A stretch of 36,541 nucleotides of DNA from Hymenobacter sp. (GTDB lineage Bacteria > Bacteroidota > Bacteroidia > Cytophagales > Hymenobacteraceae): NCBI GenBank assembly GCA_025353745.1, contig JANXOE010000048.1, positions 1 to 36,541 of the forward strand, read 5' to 3'. The translations under genes and the position numbers were made by a program. The first letter of the stretch is position 1; each line of letters opens with the position of its first letter. This document shows positions 26,212 through 35,435 of the stretch, one piece after another. Below the pieces are notes generated by a model that did no database searches, was not told the origin of the DNA, and worked only from the letters and a program-made list of their open reading frames with translations.

Positions 26212-26374
26212 GCGGCAAAGTAACGGCAACCCCGGCACTTACCGTACAAGGCAAAGCGCAGGCATCTGACCCAGCAATATATTAATCCAAAAATACCAGC
26301 GGCCAACAATTTTATTGCTAGTTTGCCGCACCGCTTCTCCCAAGGGCCTTCCTTTCACTCCTTTTTCGCCCGTT

Positions 26375-27079
26375 TTGCACGAACAGCACCGCCGCTTCTA
26401 CTCGCACCACCTGGGCCAGGACATCGACCTGCTCGTATTTGGCACCTGGGGTTATCCCGTGGTCGTCTTTCCCACTTCGGGCGGCCGCCACCACGAGGCC
26501 CGCGACTTCAACCTCGTCGAAGCGGCCCGCCCGCTGGTGGAGGCCGGCCGCGTGAAATTGTTCTGCATCGACAGCATCGACCAGCACTCGTGGTACGCGA
26601 AGCACTTGCCGCCGGCGGTGCGGGTGCAAAACCATGGGTTCTACGACCGTTTTCTGAGCGAAGAGCTGGTGCCCATGCTCCGGCAGGAATGCCACGTCGA
26701 CAAGATTGGCGTGGCCGGGTGCAGCTTCGGGGGCTACCACGCGCTCAACTTCGCTTTCCGCCACCCCGACCAGGTAGCGCACCTCTTTACGATGGGCGCG
26801 GCGTTCGACATCCGTCAGTTTGTGGACGGCTACCACCACGACGACGTTTATTACAACAACCCGCCCGAGTTTCTGCCCGGGGCCCACAGCGAGCATTTCC
26901 AGTGGATGAACATCGTCCTGGGCACGGCCGAATACGATTTCTGCAAGGAAGCTAACTACCAGATGGCCCAAATGCTGGGCGAGAAAGGCATTCCGTTTCG
27001 GCTCGACGTGAAGCCCTTCGGCGACCACGACTGGCCGGTGTGGCGCGAAATGTTTCCGCAGTACCTGAACACGATTTAA
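26375..27079 (+). CDS. Esterase (alpha/beta-hydrolase), first gene of the amidoligase cluster
   Basis: A 234-residue protein, TTG start at 26375 (LHEQHRRFYSHHLGQDIDLL). The frame is open to another TTG at 26315, but relatives begin just before the RFYS segment. Features: GYPVVVFPTSGG, nucleophile Ser117 in GCSFGGYHAL, and the C-terminal GDHDWPVWREM with the catalytic His. It resembles esterase D-like (PF00756) hydrolases. It lies 100 bases before the ATP-grasp gene on the same strand, so it may hydrolyse an ester or peptide intermediate, or the product, of the amide ligases. No signal peptide, hence cytoplasmic. The substrate is unknown. Confidence 0.8.
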   Translation: MHEQHRRFYSHHLGQDIDLLVFGTWGYPVVVFPTSGGRHHEARDFNLVEAARPLVEAGRVKLFCIDSIDQHSWYAKHLPPAVRVQNHGFYDRFLSEELVPMLRQECHVDKIGVAGCSFGGYHALNFAFRHPDQVAHLFTMGAAFDIRQFVDGYHHDDVYYNNPPEFLPGAHSEHFQWMNIVLGTAEYDFCKEANYQMAQMLGEKGIPFRLDVKPFGDHDWPVWREMFPQYLNTI

Positions 27080-27087
27080 GTGGTACC

Positions 27088-27145
27088 GGGGGCCCCGTGG
27101 CCTTGCGAGCGCGCAATGAAGCGCGGCAAGAATTACAGGGCCCCC
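27088..27145. other. Nested hairpin between the esterase and ATP-grasp genes
   Basis: Outer stem GGGGGCCC (27088-27095) with GGGCCCCC (27138-27145), inner stems CTTGC (27102-27106) with GCAAG (27126-27130) and CGCGC (27110-27114) with GCGCG (27121-27125). There is no T-run, so it is a better fit to an RNA-stability, processing or attenuation element than to a simple terminator. Confidence 0.45.
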
Positions 27146-27179
27146 AAGCACTAAAAACAAGCACCAAAAAACCAAATTC

Positions 27180-28286
<1,107 letters not shown>

Positions 28287-28340
28287 GCAGCCAGCGCCCG
28301 CGCTGCTCCGACCCGTTTCCTCCTTTCTTTCCCCGCCGCC

Positions 28341-29444
28341 ATGTCTCTGCCCACGTTTACCCTCGGCATCGAGGAAGAATTCCAGACCATCGACCCCCAC
28401 ACGCGGGAGCTGCGCTCGCACATGTCCAAAATCGTGGAGGGCGGCCGGGTGACGCTGCAAGAGCAGGTGAAGGCCGAGATGCACCAAGCCGTAGTGGAAG
28501 TGGGCACCCACATCTGCCAAAACATCGACGAGGCCCGCACCGACGTGATGCACCTGCGCCGCCAGGTAATCGAGCTGGCCGACAACGTGGGCCTGAAAAT
28601 AGCGGCGGCCGGCACCCACCCGTTTTCGCGCTGGCAGGACCAGCCCATCACGCCCGACGCCCGCTACGATAAGATTGTGGAGGAATTGCAGGAGGCCGCC
28701 CGCTCCAACCTCGTGTTTGGAATGCACGTGCACGTCGGCATCGAAAACCGCGACATCGGCGTGTACATGATGAACGCGCTGCGCTACTTTCTGCCCCATT
28801 TGTTTGCGCTCAGCACCAACTCGCCGTTCTGGGAAGGGCGCGAGACGGGGTACAAATCGTTCCGCACCAAGGTGTTCGAGCGTTTTCCGCGCACCGGCAT
28901 CCCCGGCTACTACACCAGCGCCAGCGACTACGACGAGTTTGTGCAGCTGCTGGTAAAAACCGGCTGCATCGACGACGGCAAAAAAATATGGTGGGATTTG
29001 CGCCTGCACCCGTTTTTCGACACCATCGAGTACCGCATCTGCGACATGATGATGCGCCCCGACGAAACCATCGCCGTGGCCGCCGTGATGCAGGCCCTGG
29101 TGGCGAAAATCTACAAGCTCAAGCGCCAAAACCTCAACTTTCGCCTCTACCGCAGCGCCCTTATCAAAGAAAATAAGTGGCGCGCCGCCCGCTACGGCCT
29201 CGACGGCAACATGATTGACTTCGGCAAGCAGGAAGAAGTGCCCACCCGGGCCCTGATTCTGGAGCTGCTCGACTTCATCGACGACGTGCTCGACGAGCTG
29301 GGCAGCCGGCACGAAGTGGAGTACATCCTGAAAATGCTGGAGATGGGCACCGGGGCCGACCGCCAGCTGGCCGTGTTCCGCGAAACCTGCGACCTGACTA
29401 AAGTGGTGGACTACATTATGTCCGAAACCGCTTATGGATTGTAG
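28341..29444 (+). CDS. Carboxylate-amine ligase of the GCS2 / YbdK family
   Basis: A 367-residue glutamine-synthetase-fold ligase. It starts MSLPTFTLGIEEEFQTI, the family's metal-binding Glu cluster (Glu11-Glu13), followed by CHICQ-equivalent EVGTHICQNIDEAR, FGMHVHVGIENRD with conserved histidines, and EYRICDMMMRPDETIA. Relatives (E. coli YbdK, COG2170) have weak glutamate-cysteine ligase activity, and many members make unknown amides. Lying between an ATP-grasp ligase and a glutamine amidotransferase suggests it joins an amino acid or amine to a carboxylate in the same pathway. A terminator follows 21 bases after the stop. Confidence 0.92.
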   Translation: MSLPTFTLGIEEEFQTIDPHTRELRSHMSKIVEGGRVTLQEQVKAEMHQAVVEVGTHICQNIDEARTDVMHLRRQVIELADNVGLKIAAAGTHPFSRWQDQPITPDARYDKIVEELQEAARSNLVFGMHVHVGIENRDIGVYMMNALRYFLPHLFALSTNSPFWEGRETGYKSFRTKVFERFPRTGIPGYYTSASDYDEFVQLLVKTGCIDDGKKIWWDLRLHPFFDTIEYRICDMMMRPDETIAVAAVMQALVAKIYKLKRQNLNFRLYRSALIKENKWRAARYGLDGNMIDFGKQEEVPTRALILELLDFIDDVLDELGSRHEVEYILKMLEMGTGADRQLAVFRETCDLTKVVDYIMSETAYGL

Positions 29445-29465
29445 TTTTAGGGCATCGCTCAAACC

Positions 29466-29496
29466 AAAACGCCAGCCACCCGGTTGGCGTTTTAGT
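29466..29496 (+). terminator. Terminator inside the amidoligase cluster
   Basis: A 12-bp stem (AAAACGCCA core at 29466-29474 with TGGCGTTTT at 29485-29493) followed by TTTTAGTTTCT. It separates the ligase gene from the amidotransferase gene, implying partial read-through or a second promoter near 29500-29540. Confidence 0.7.
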
Positions 29497-29541
29497 TTCT
29501 CTTACTTCGCGTTTTCGCTGATTATCAATTTATTTCATTTC

Positions 29542-30375
29542 ATGAATACCGTTCGTTTAGCTATTCTGGATATGTACATGGGCGCGGCCAACGAAGGCAT
29601 GCGCTGCATCCGGCAACTCATCCGCCACGCCGAGGCCGAAAACGGCGTCCGCTTCGCCGCGGAAACCTTTGACGTGCGGGGCCAGGACCAGCTGCCGCAG
29701 CTTGCTGATTTTGACGTATTTATTTCTACCGGGGGCCCCGGCAGCCCGCTGGCGTCGGCCGACACCTGGGAGGCCGCGTACTTCCGGTTCATCGACGAGC
29801 TGTTTGCCCACAACCAGGCCCAGGCCCCGAAAAAGCACTTGCTGCTGATTTGCCACTCGTTCCAGCTCGTCAGCCGCCACCTCGGCCTCGGGAGGTTGAG
29901 CAAGCGCAAGTCCACCTCGTTTGGCGTGATGCCCGTGCACCTGACCCAAGCCGGCCACGCCGACCCGGTGCTGCACGCACTGCCGGAGCCCTTTTTCGCC
30001 GTCGATTCGCGCGACTACCAGCTTACCCACCCCGACCTCGACCACTTGGCGGTGCTGGGCGCCGAAATTCTGTGCCTCGAAAAGAAACGGCCCCACGTGG
30101 GCCTGACCCGCGCCGTGATGGCCATTCGCTTCTCGCCGGAAATACTCGGCACCCAGTTTCATCCCGAGGCCGACGGCGAAGGCATGTTGCGCTACATGCG
30201 CACCGAAGAGCGCAAGCAACAGGTAGTCAAGGCGTACGGGGAAGAAAAATACGAAGAAATGGTGCGCCTCCTCGCCGACCCCACCACCATTGAGCTGACC
30301 GGGGGCATCGTTGTGCCCACCTTTTTGCGGCTGGCGGTGGCGCAGCTGGTGCCCGCGCTGGTGCCCGCGGGCTAA
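29542..30375 (+). CDS. Class I glutamine amidotransferase
   Basis: A 277-residue GATase-1 protein related to the GMP-synthase glutaminase domain. It starts MNTVRLAILDMYMGAANEGM. The triad is complete: Cys104 in LLICHSFQL, His207 and Glu209 in GTQFHPEADGEG. FISTGGPGSPLAS is the oxyanion region. Such domains release ammonia from glutamine for a partner synthetase; no synthetase domain is fused, so the partner may be one of the adjacent ligases. Alternatively, like PuuD-type relatives, it could hydrolyse a gamma-glutamyl amide. The frame opens at 29434 but overlaps the terminator, so ATG 29542 is chosen. It ends 45 bases before the next gene. Confidence 0.92.
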   Translation: MNTVRLAILDMYMGAANEGMRCIRQLIRHAEAENGVRFAAETFDVRGQDQLPQLADFDVFISTGGPGSPLASADTWEAAYFRFIDELFAHNQAQAPKKHLLLICHSFQLVSRHLGLGRLSKRKSTSFGVMPVHLTQAGHADPVLHALPEPFFAVDSRDYQLTHPDLDHLAVLGAEILCLEKKRPHVGLTRAVMAIRFSPEILGTQFHPEADGEGMLRYMRTEERKQQVVKAYGEEKYEEMVRLLADPTTIELTGGIVVPTFLRLAVAQLVPALVPAG

Positions 30376-30420
30376 TTAATTTCTGGCGATTAACCACTTT
30401 TTTCAAGTCCTCGGCCGCTT

Positions 30421-31626
30421 ATGATTTCCGCTTATCGCCAGGTTTTCAACGCCACGTTTTCGCCGGACAAATACCGGGAAATGCTGGCCGATATTGACCG
30501 GCAGTTGCCCGGTCAGCTCGATTTTCGGGTGGCCGAAACGCCGGTATTTGTGCCCGCCGGGCTGCGCGATAAATTAATGGCCGCCGGCGAAAGCATCATC
30601 GACGTCATCGCGCAACCCGATTTTAAGGCGCGCACCGAGGCGGCCATTCCGCCCCACCAGCGCGTGCCGAACGAGGACGAGCGGCCCGAATTTCTGACGT
30701 TTGACTTCGCCGTATGCCGCGACGCACAGGGCCAGCTGGAACCACAGCTCATTGAGCTGCAAGGCTTTCCTTCGCTCTACGCATTTCAAGCCTGGCTGCC
30801 CGCGGTGTTTCGTCGGCACTACCCCATTGCCGACGGCGTGTCGCCGTTTCTGGACGGGCCCGACGCGGCCGCCTACCACGCGCAGATGCGCGAATTAATT
30901 GTGGGCGACGCCGACCCGGAAAATGTTATTCTGCTTGAATTATTTCCGAAGGAACAAAAAACACGTGTTGATTTTGTCCTGTCGGAACAAGCGTGGGGAA
31001 TAACTACGGTTAATTTAACGGACGTTCTTAAAAAAGGGCGGCAGTTATTTTATAAAAAAGACGGTCGTGAAATTTTAATCCGGCGTATTTATAATCGAAT
31101 TATTTTCGATGAGCTGGCGCGCCACCCAACTTTAAAAACCGAGTTTAATTTAACCGACGATGTGGACGTGGCCTGGGTGGGCCACCCGAACTGGTTTTTC
31201 CGCGTCAGCAAGTTCACGCTGCCGCTGCTGCACGGCCCCTTCGTGCCGCCGAGCCACTACGTGAGCGACTTGACAACGTACCCAGCCGATTTGGAAAATT
31301 ACGTTTTGAAGCCGCTGTATTCGTTTGCGGGGGCCGGCGTAAAACTCGATTTCACTGCCGCTGACCTCGACGCGCTGCCCAACAAGCAGCACTACTTGTT
31401 GCAGCGCAAAGTGGCCTACGCACCCGTGGTGCAAGCCCCCGACGGGCTGGTGAAGTGCGAAATCCGGCTGCTGTACGTGTGGCAGCGCGGCGAAGCCCGC
31501 CCGCGCCTGCTCACGGGCCTCGCACGCCTGAGCCGCGGGGCCATGATCGGCGTCGATTTCAACAAAGACAGGGATTGGGTGGGCGGCACCACGCCGCTGT
31601 TCGAGCGGGGCGAATCGGTGGCGTAG
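30421..31626 (+). CDS. Second ATP-grasp-like ligase of the cluster
   Basis: A 401-residue cytoplasmic protein, diverged from standard ATP-grasp enzymes. The region ENYVLKPLYSFAGAGVKLDF (Lys297) fits the ATP-binding lysine and flexible loop, and LLQRKVAYAPVVQAPDGLVKCEIRLLYVW fits the second ATP-binding strand; FNKDRDWVGGTTPLF is near the C-terminus. The N-terminal half carries PQLIELQGFPSLYAFQ. It is co-oriented with the amidotransferase and probably co-transcribed. Codons between about 30900 and 31160 are notably AT-rich compared with both ends, hinting at mosaic ancestry. Substrate unknown; peptide or amide formation is inferred from fold and context. Confidence 0.8.
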   Translation: MISAYRQVFNATFSPDKYREMLADIDRQLPGQLDFRVAETPVFVPAGLRDKLMAAGESIIDVIAQPDFKARTEAAIPPHQRVPNEDERPEFLTFDFAVCRDAQGQLEPQLIELQGFPSLYAFQAWLPAVFRRHYPIADGVSPFLDGPDAAAYHAQMRELIVGDADPENVILLELFPKEQKTRVDFVLSEQAWGITTVNLTDVLKKGRQLFYKKDGREILIRRIYNRIIFDELARHPTLKTEFNLTDDVDVAWVGHPNWFFRVSKFTLPLLHGPFVPPSHYVSDLTTYPADLENYVLKPLYSFAGAGVKLDFTAADLDALPNKQHYLLQRKVAYAPVVQAPDGLVKCEIRLLYVWQRGEARPRLLTGLARLSRGAMIGVDFNKDRDWVGGTTPLFERGESVA

Positions 31627-31683
31627 GAACATATAGGGGCCGTTGCGCGTATGCCGCTTTTACGCTTCACCAACCGCTTACCC

Positions 31684-32193
31684 ATGTCCAGCCTCGCCGA
31701 AAAAGGCCTCCGCATCTCCAAAAATGCTATTTTTAGCCTCTTCATTGGGCGGGCCACCAAGCTGCTGGGGCGGCCATTCAAGGTGGTGACGGTGCTGAAC
31801 GAAGTGGCCACCAAGCTCGCCGACGAAAAAAGCAAAAGCAATAAATTTCAGCAGCTGTTCGACGTGGCGCTGACCCTGGTAAGGCTCGTGCGCCGCTACG
31901 CCAGCGGCGAATACCGCCAAATACCGACCTCCACGCTCGTTTCGGGGCTGGCGGTGCTGCTCTACGTGCTTTCGCCGATTGACTTGATTCCCGACTTTAT
32001 CCCAGTGGTCGGCATTTTGGATGACTTGGCACTGATCAGCTGGTTTGTGGGCAAGTTCCAAGGCGAAATCATCAAGTTTCGGGACTGGGAGAAGGCGCAG
32101 GCGGGGGCCCCCGCCACCGGGCCGGACCGGGCCGCCGCTCCTGCCCGGGGCGACCGGTCACTGCCCGGCGTGGCCGAGCTGGGGCACTCGTAG
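31684..32193 (+). CDS. YkvA / DUF1232 membrane protein
   Basis: A 169-residue protein. The DUF1232 core lies at about residues 85-130: TLVSGLAVLLYVLSPIDLIP, then DFIPVVGILDDLALISWFVG, containing the family's SPIDLIPDFIP signature and two hydrophobic segments. The N-terminal region is basic and helical; the C-terminal 35 residues are Pro/Ala-rich. The frame starts at ATG 31651, but relatives begin at the equivalent of MSSLAEKGLRISKNAIF, so ATG 31684 is preferred. The function of YkvA proteins is unknown. It follows the ATP-grasp gene by 57 bases and might be co-transcribed, though it is widespread without such neighbours. Confidence 0.85.
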   Translation: MSSLAEKGLRISKNAIFSLFIGRATKLLGRPFKVVTVLNEVATKLADEKSKSNKFQQLFDVALTLVRLVRRYASGEYRQIPTSTLVSGLAVLLYVLSPIDLIPDFIPVVGILDDLALISWFVGKFQGEIIKFRDWEKAQAGAPATGPDRAAAPARGDRSLPGVAELGHS

Positions 32194-32208
32194 GGCCCGA
32201 CCGGGCCG

Positions 32209-32216
32209 TAACTTTG
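32209..32216 (+). promoter_or_regulatory. Minus-7 box (TAACTTTG) for the 99-residue protein gene
   Basis: Exact TAnnTTTG, with ATG 47 bases downstream. No clear minus-33 element. Confidence 0.5.
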
Positions 32217-32262
32217 CCGCCCTGACGCGGTATTTATCACTGGGTCGCCGCACCGGTTCGCT

Positions 32263-32562
32263 ATGCCTACGTTCGTTGTTACCATTTCATTGCCTGATAC
32301 TTATGAAGACGATTTTTTGGCGCTTATTCCACAGCACCGCTCGCTTATCAATCGCCTGTTGTCGGAAAAAGTAATCGAAACGTATGCTATCAGCGCCGAC
32401 CGCCGCCGGGGATGGGTCACCATCAACGGCGACGATGCCAAGGCCGTGCAGGCCGTGGTGGAGCAGTTTCCGCTGTACCGCTATTTTAACAGCATCGAAA
32501 TAGATGAGTTGTTTATTTTCGATAGCGTTGCCACCCGCTTTCCGCACATTAGCCTGAATTAG
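32263..32562 (+). CDS. Small conserved protein, probable ferredoxin-like alpha/beta fold
   Basis: A 99-residue soluble protein starting MPTFVVTISLPDTYEDDFLA. The pattern beta (FVVTISL), helix (FLALIPQHRSLINRLLSEK), beta (VIETYAISADRRRGWVTING), helix (DAKAVQAVVEQF), beta (EIDELFIFDSV) resembles dimeric alpha/beta-barrel proteins such as the YciI or muconolactone isomerase-like groups. No catalytic residue can be assigned. It has its own promoter box and lies just before the DUF1571 gene. Confidence 0.75.
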   Translation: MPTFVVTISLPDTYEDDFLALIPQHRSLINRLLSEKVIETYAISADRRRGWVTINGDDAKAVQAVVEQFPLYRYFNSIEIDELFIFDSVATRFPHISLN

Positions 32563-32613
32563 ACGGGATTGTATTTAATCCTAAGGAGCCGGTTTATTTA
32601 TTTTTTTGCATTA

Positions 32614-33483
32614 ATGGTTTTTTTGTTTGCCCGCCGTTTTGGCTTTTTCGCGGCCAGTTTTTTGGTTCTGAGTTCGTTGCTGATGGCGGCCCGGCCAGCG
32701 GAGGGCCCGGCCATTACCACCGAACAGCTGATTGCCCGCATGAGCAGCGCCATCGACAACCTGCGCTACCTGCGCTGCTCGGTGAAAGCCCAGGAGCGCA
32801 TCGGCCGAGAAGTCAAGCCGTCGAGCAGCCTGATGAAACTGACCTTCAACCCGCTGCGGGTATATATAAAAGACAATAAAAACGTGGAGGTGCTGTGGGT
32901 GACGAACCAGAACAGCGGCGACGCCTGGGTATACCCGGCCAGTTTTCCTTATATCACGCTCAGCCTCAACCCCTACGGCTCGCTGATGCGCAGGGGCCAG
33001 CACCACACGGTGTTGCAGGCCGGCTTCGGCACCATTGCCGACTTAATGCATCCTTCGGCTCTGCACCAGGACGCGACCTTCAGCCGCACGTTTCGCTACG
33101 CCGGCGACACCACTGTGCTGGCACGCCCGTGCCACGTGCTGCGGTCCGACTACCCGCAATTCCGCTACGTGGCCTACCGCGCCGCCAAAAACGAAACTAC
33201 GGCCACCGTAGCCGAGCGCTTTGGCTGCGGCGAGTACCGCATCCTGGAGCGCAACAACCTGGGCCCCAGCACCGCGCTGCCCGAAGGCAAGGTGGTGCAG
33301 GTGCCCAACGGCTACGGCCGCCGCACCATCCTGTGCATCGACGCCAAAACGTACTTGCCAGTCATAGTAGATGTGCGCGATGACCGTGGCCTGTTCGAAA
33401 AGTTTGAATTTTATAACGTTGTTGCCAACCAGCCAATTCCCGTGGAAGAATTTACCAAAGGCTACAAAGGGTATAAACTCTAA
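32614..33483 (+). CDS. Exported DUF1571 protein with a LysM-like insert
   Basis: A 289-residue protein. Residues 1-30 (MVFLFARRFGFFAASFLVLS then a short AARPA region) form a signal peptide or anchor. The body resembles DUF1571: LRYLRCSVKAQERIGREVKP, LTFNPLRVYIKDNKNVEVLW, and near the end DAKTYLPVIVDVRDDRGLFE. Between them, about residues 205-250, TATVAERFGCGEYRILERNN plus LPEGKVVQVPNGYG has the length and pattern of a LysM peptidoglycan-binding motif. The frame opens at TTG 32569, but ATG 32614 gives the normal signal peptide; an AAGGAG element at 32583-32588 is rather far away. It is probably periplasmic, function unknown. Confidence 0.8.
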   Translation: MVFLFARRFGFFAASFLVLSSLLMAARPAEGPAITTEQLIARMSSAIDNLRYLRCSVKAQERIGREVKPSSSLMKLTFNPLRVYIKDNKNVEVLWVTNQNSGDAWVYPASFPYITLSLNPYGSLMRRGQHHTVLQAGFGTIADLMHPSALHQDATFSRTFRYAGDTTVLARPCHVLRSDYPQFRYVAYRAAKNETTATVAERFGCGEYRILERNNLGPSTALPEGKVVQVPNGYGRRTILCIDAKTYLPVIVDVRDDRGLFEKFEFYNVVANQPIPVEEFTKGYKGYKL

Positions 33484-33507
33484 ATCGCAGATTAAGCTGC
33501 GATTTAG
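33480..33507. terminator. Hairpin containing both convergent stop codons
   Basis: A perfect 11-bp stem (33480-33490 with 33497-33507, core AAATCGCAG) and a 6-base loop. Each arm holds the TAA of one of the two convergent genes. Confidence 0.6.
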
Positions 33508-34376
33508 CGGCGCATGGTTTTCTCAATCTGGTCCCACATTTCGGGCGTGAGGGCCCCCAGCTTATTGAACTCGCCGGCTCCGTTGAGCCACTCGCCGCCG
33601 TCGATGGTGACGACTTCGCCGTTGACGTAAGCCGAAAAGTCCGACACGAGGTAGGCGGCCAGGTTGGCCAGCTCCTGGTACTGGCCCACGCGCTTGAGGG
33701 GCACGCTGGCGGCGGGGTCGAGCTGGCTGGCCAGCGGCTCGGGGAAGAGGCGGCTCCAAGCGCCTTCCGTTGGGAAGGGCCCCGGCGCGATGGCGTTGCT
33801 GCGGATGCCGTACTTGGCCCATTCCACGGCCAGCGAGCGGGTGATGGCCAGCACCCCGGCCTTGGCCGCGGCCGAGGGCACCACGAAGGCCGAGCCCACC
33901 GAAGCGTAGGTGGTGACGATGTTGAGGATGGTGCCGGGCTTTTTATCGGCAATCCAGCGCTTGCCCACGGCCAGCGTGCAGTTGTAAGAGCCGCGCAGCA
34001 CGATGTCGACAATCACATCGAAAGCCTTGTGGCTCAGGCGCTCGGTGGGTGAAATAAAGTTACCGGCCGCGTTGTTCAGCAGCACGTCCACGCCGCCGAA
34101 TTCGGCAATGGTTTGGTCGAGCATTTTTTCTACCTCGTCGTACTTGCGCACGTCGCAGGCCACGGCAAGGACCCGGCCGCCGGTTTGCGCGCGCAGCTCG
34201 GCGGCGGTGGCTTCGAGCACGTCGAGCTTGCGGCTGGTGATGGTGACCTGGGCCCCCAATTGCAGGAAATAAGTGGTCATGGCGCGGCCCAGCCCGGTGC
34301 CGCCGCCGGTCACGATGATGGTTTTACCGGCCAGGGCTTGGTCGCGGAGCATGGGTTGGGCAAAGGGCATGTTCAT
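33504..34376 (-). CDS. 2,4-dienoyl-CoA reductase-like short-chain dehydrogenase
   Basis: A 290-residue SDR. It starts MNMPFAQPMLRDQALAGKT, has the NAD(P)H-binding TGGGTGLGRAM, VLLNNAAGNF, the catalytic Tyr in TTYASVGSAF and Lys in PSAAAKAGVLAITRSLAVEW, then PGPFPTEGAWSRLFP and NGEVVTIDGGEWLNGAGEFN. The Tyr and Lys contexts and the GAWSRL and SGEFN-like end match mitochondrial DECR1-type enzymes, which reduce 2,4-dienoyl-CoA during beta-oxidation of unsaturated fatty acids. The frame opens at 34436 but ATG 34376 fits the family and sits about 37 bases from a TACCTTCG promoter box. Confidence 0.92.
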   Translation of the reverse strand: MNMPFAQPMLRDQALAGKTIIVTGGGTGLGRAMTTYFLQLGAQVTITSRKLDVLEATAAELRAQTGGRVLAVACDVRKYDEVEKMLDQTIAEFGGVDVLLNNAAGNFISPTERLSHKAFDVIVDIVLRGSYNCTLAVGKRWIADKKPGTILNIVTTYASVGSAFVVPSAAAKAGVLAITRSLAVEWAKYGIRSNAIAPGPFPTEGAWSRLFPEPLASQLDPAASVPLKRVGQYQELANLAAYLVSDFSAYVNGEVVTIDGGEWLNGAGEFNKLGALTPEMWDQIEKTMRR

Positions 34377-34412
34377 AAAATCAGCCAGGAATTTGGGTGG
34401 AAGATTGGCGGC

Positions 34413-34420
34413 CGAAGGTA
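34413..34420 (-). promoter_or_regulatory. Candidate minus-7 box (TACCTTCG) for the SDR gene
   Basis: Near-consensus TAnnTTTG on the minus strand, leaving a leader of about 30 bases before ATG 34376. Confidence 0.35.
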
Positions 34421-34536
34421 CGCTCCGCTCCGGCACCGCCCAGGAGATAAATTTTTTATTGGCTGATTTATATATTACTACTGGTTTCGGTTGCAGCTTT
34501 GCTTTTATGGCTGAGCTACTCTACAATTTCCCGCTT

Positions 34537-35397
34537 ATGAATCCGGTTTCCGACGACGCCCCGCCCGAGTTGCCGGTCGTGGCCATCATGGGGTGCGGCT
34601 GGTTGGGCACGGCCCTGGCCCGCCACCTGCTGGCCACCGGGCACTCCGTGCTGGGCACCACCACCACGCCGGCGCAGGTGGCGGTGCTCGCCGAACTGGG
34701 CGTGCGGCCGCACCTGTTGCAGCTGGGGGCCGAATTCAGTCCGCCCGCCGATGAGCAGCTGCTCGGCCTGCTGCGCGCCGCCGACGTGCTCGTGCTGGAC
34801 GTGCCGCCCCGCGCCGCCGCCGCCGGGGCCTACCCCACCCTGCTGCGGCCCGTGCACCGGGCCGTGGCAGCGGCGCGCATTGGGCGCGTGCTGTTTGTCA
34901 GCTCCACCAGCGTGTACCCCGACGAGCCACGGGCCATGCGCGAAGCCGATGCCTTCAGCAACCGCGACGCTGCTTCCGATGTACTGCGGGCCGAGGGCCA
35001 TTTTGTGCCGCGCTACGGGCAGTGGCAAAGCACGGTGGTGCGCCTGGGGGGCCTCATCGGGCCGGGCCGGGCCCCGGGGCGTTTCCTGGCCGGCCGCCAG
35101 AATTTGGCGCAGGGCAACGCCCCCGTGAACCTGCTGCACCTCACCGACGCGGTGGGTGTACTGGCGGCCATCATCCGGCACGGGGCCTGGGGCCATACCT
35201 TCAACGTGGCGGCGGCCGGCCACCCGCTAAGGCGCGATTTTTACCCCGCCGCCGCGCATTTCCTGGGCTTGCCCCCCCCCACCTTCCGCCCCGAAACCGG
35301 CCTCACCGGCAAAACCATCGACAGCACCTTGGTGCGGGGCACCGTGCCTTACACGTTCCAGCACGACGACGTGCTGGCCGCCCTCCCGTACTGCTGA
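34537..35397 (+). CDS. YeeZ-like NAD-dependent epimerase-fold protein
   Basis: A 286-residue Rossmann protein. The dinucleotide-binding motif GCGWLGTALARHLLATGH is near the N-terminus, followed by ADVLVLDVPPRA, RVLFVSSTSVYPDEPRAMRE, VVRLGGLIGPGRAPGRFLAG, VNLLHLTDAVGVLAAI and HTFNVAAAGHPLRRDFYPA. Order and spacing match E. coli YeeZ, a member of the extended SDR family whose substrate is not established. The frame is open back to 34273 with another ATG at 34507; 34537 is chosen because it sits just before the Rossmann strand. It is followed by the flavoprotein gene after 38 bases. Confidence 0.88.
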   Translation: MNPVSDDAPPELPVVAIMGCGWLGTALARHLLATGHSVLGTTTTPAQVAVLAELGVRPHLLQLGAEFSPPADEQLLGLLRAADVLVLDVPPRAAAAGAYPTLLRPVHRAVAAARIGRVLFVSSTSVYPDEPRAMREADAFSNRDAASDVLRAEGHFVPRYGQWQSTVVRLGGLIGPGRAPGRFLAGRQNLAQGNAPVNLLHLTDAVGVLAAIIRHGAWGHTFNVAAAGHPLRRDFYPAAAHFLGLPPPTFRPETGLTGKTIDSTLVRGTVPYTFQHDDVLAALPYC

Positions 35398-35423
35398 CGG
35401 GCCGACGGCCCCACGCCAGGGCG

Positions 35424-35431
35424 TAAATTTG
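35424..35431 (+). promoter_or_regulatory. Minus-7 box (TAAATTTG) immediately before the flavoprotein start
   Basis: Exact TAnnTTTG. The expected start site would fall at or within a few bases of the GTG at 35436. Confidence 0.4.
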
Positions 35432-35435
35432 GGGC

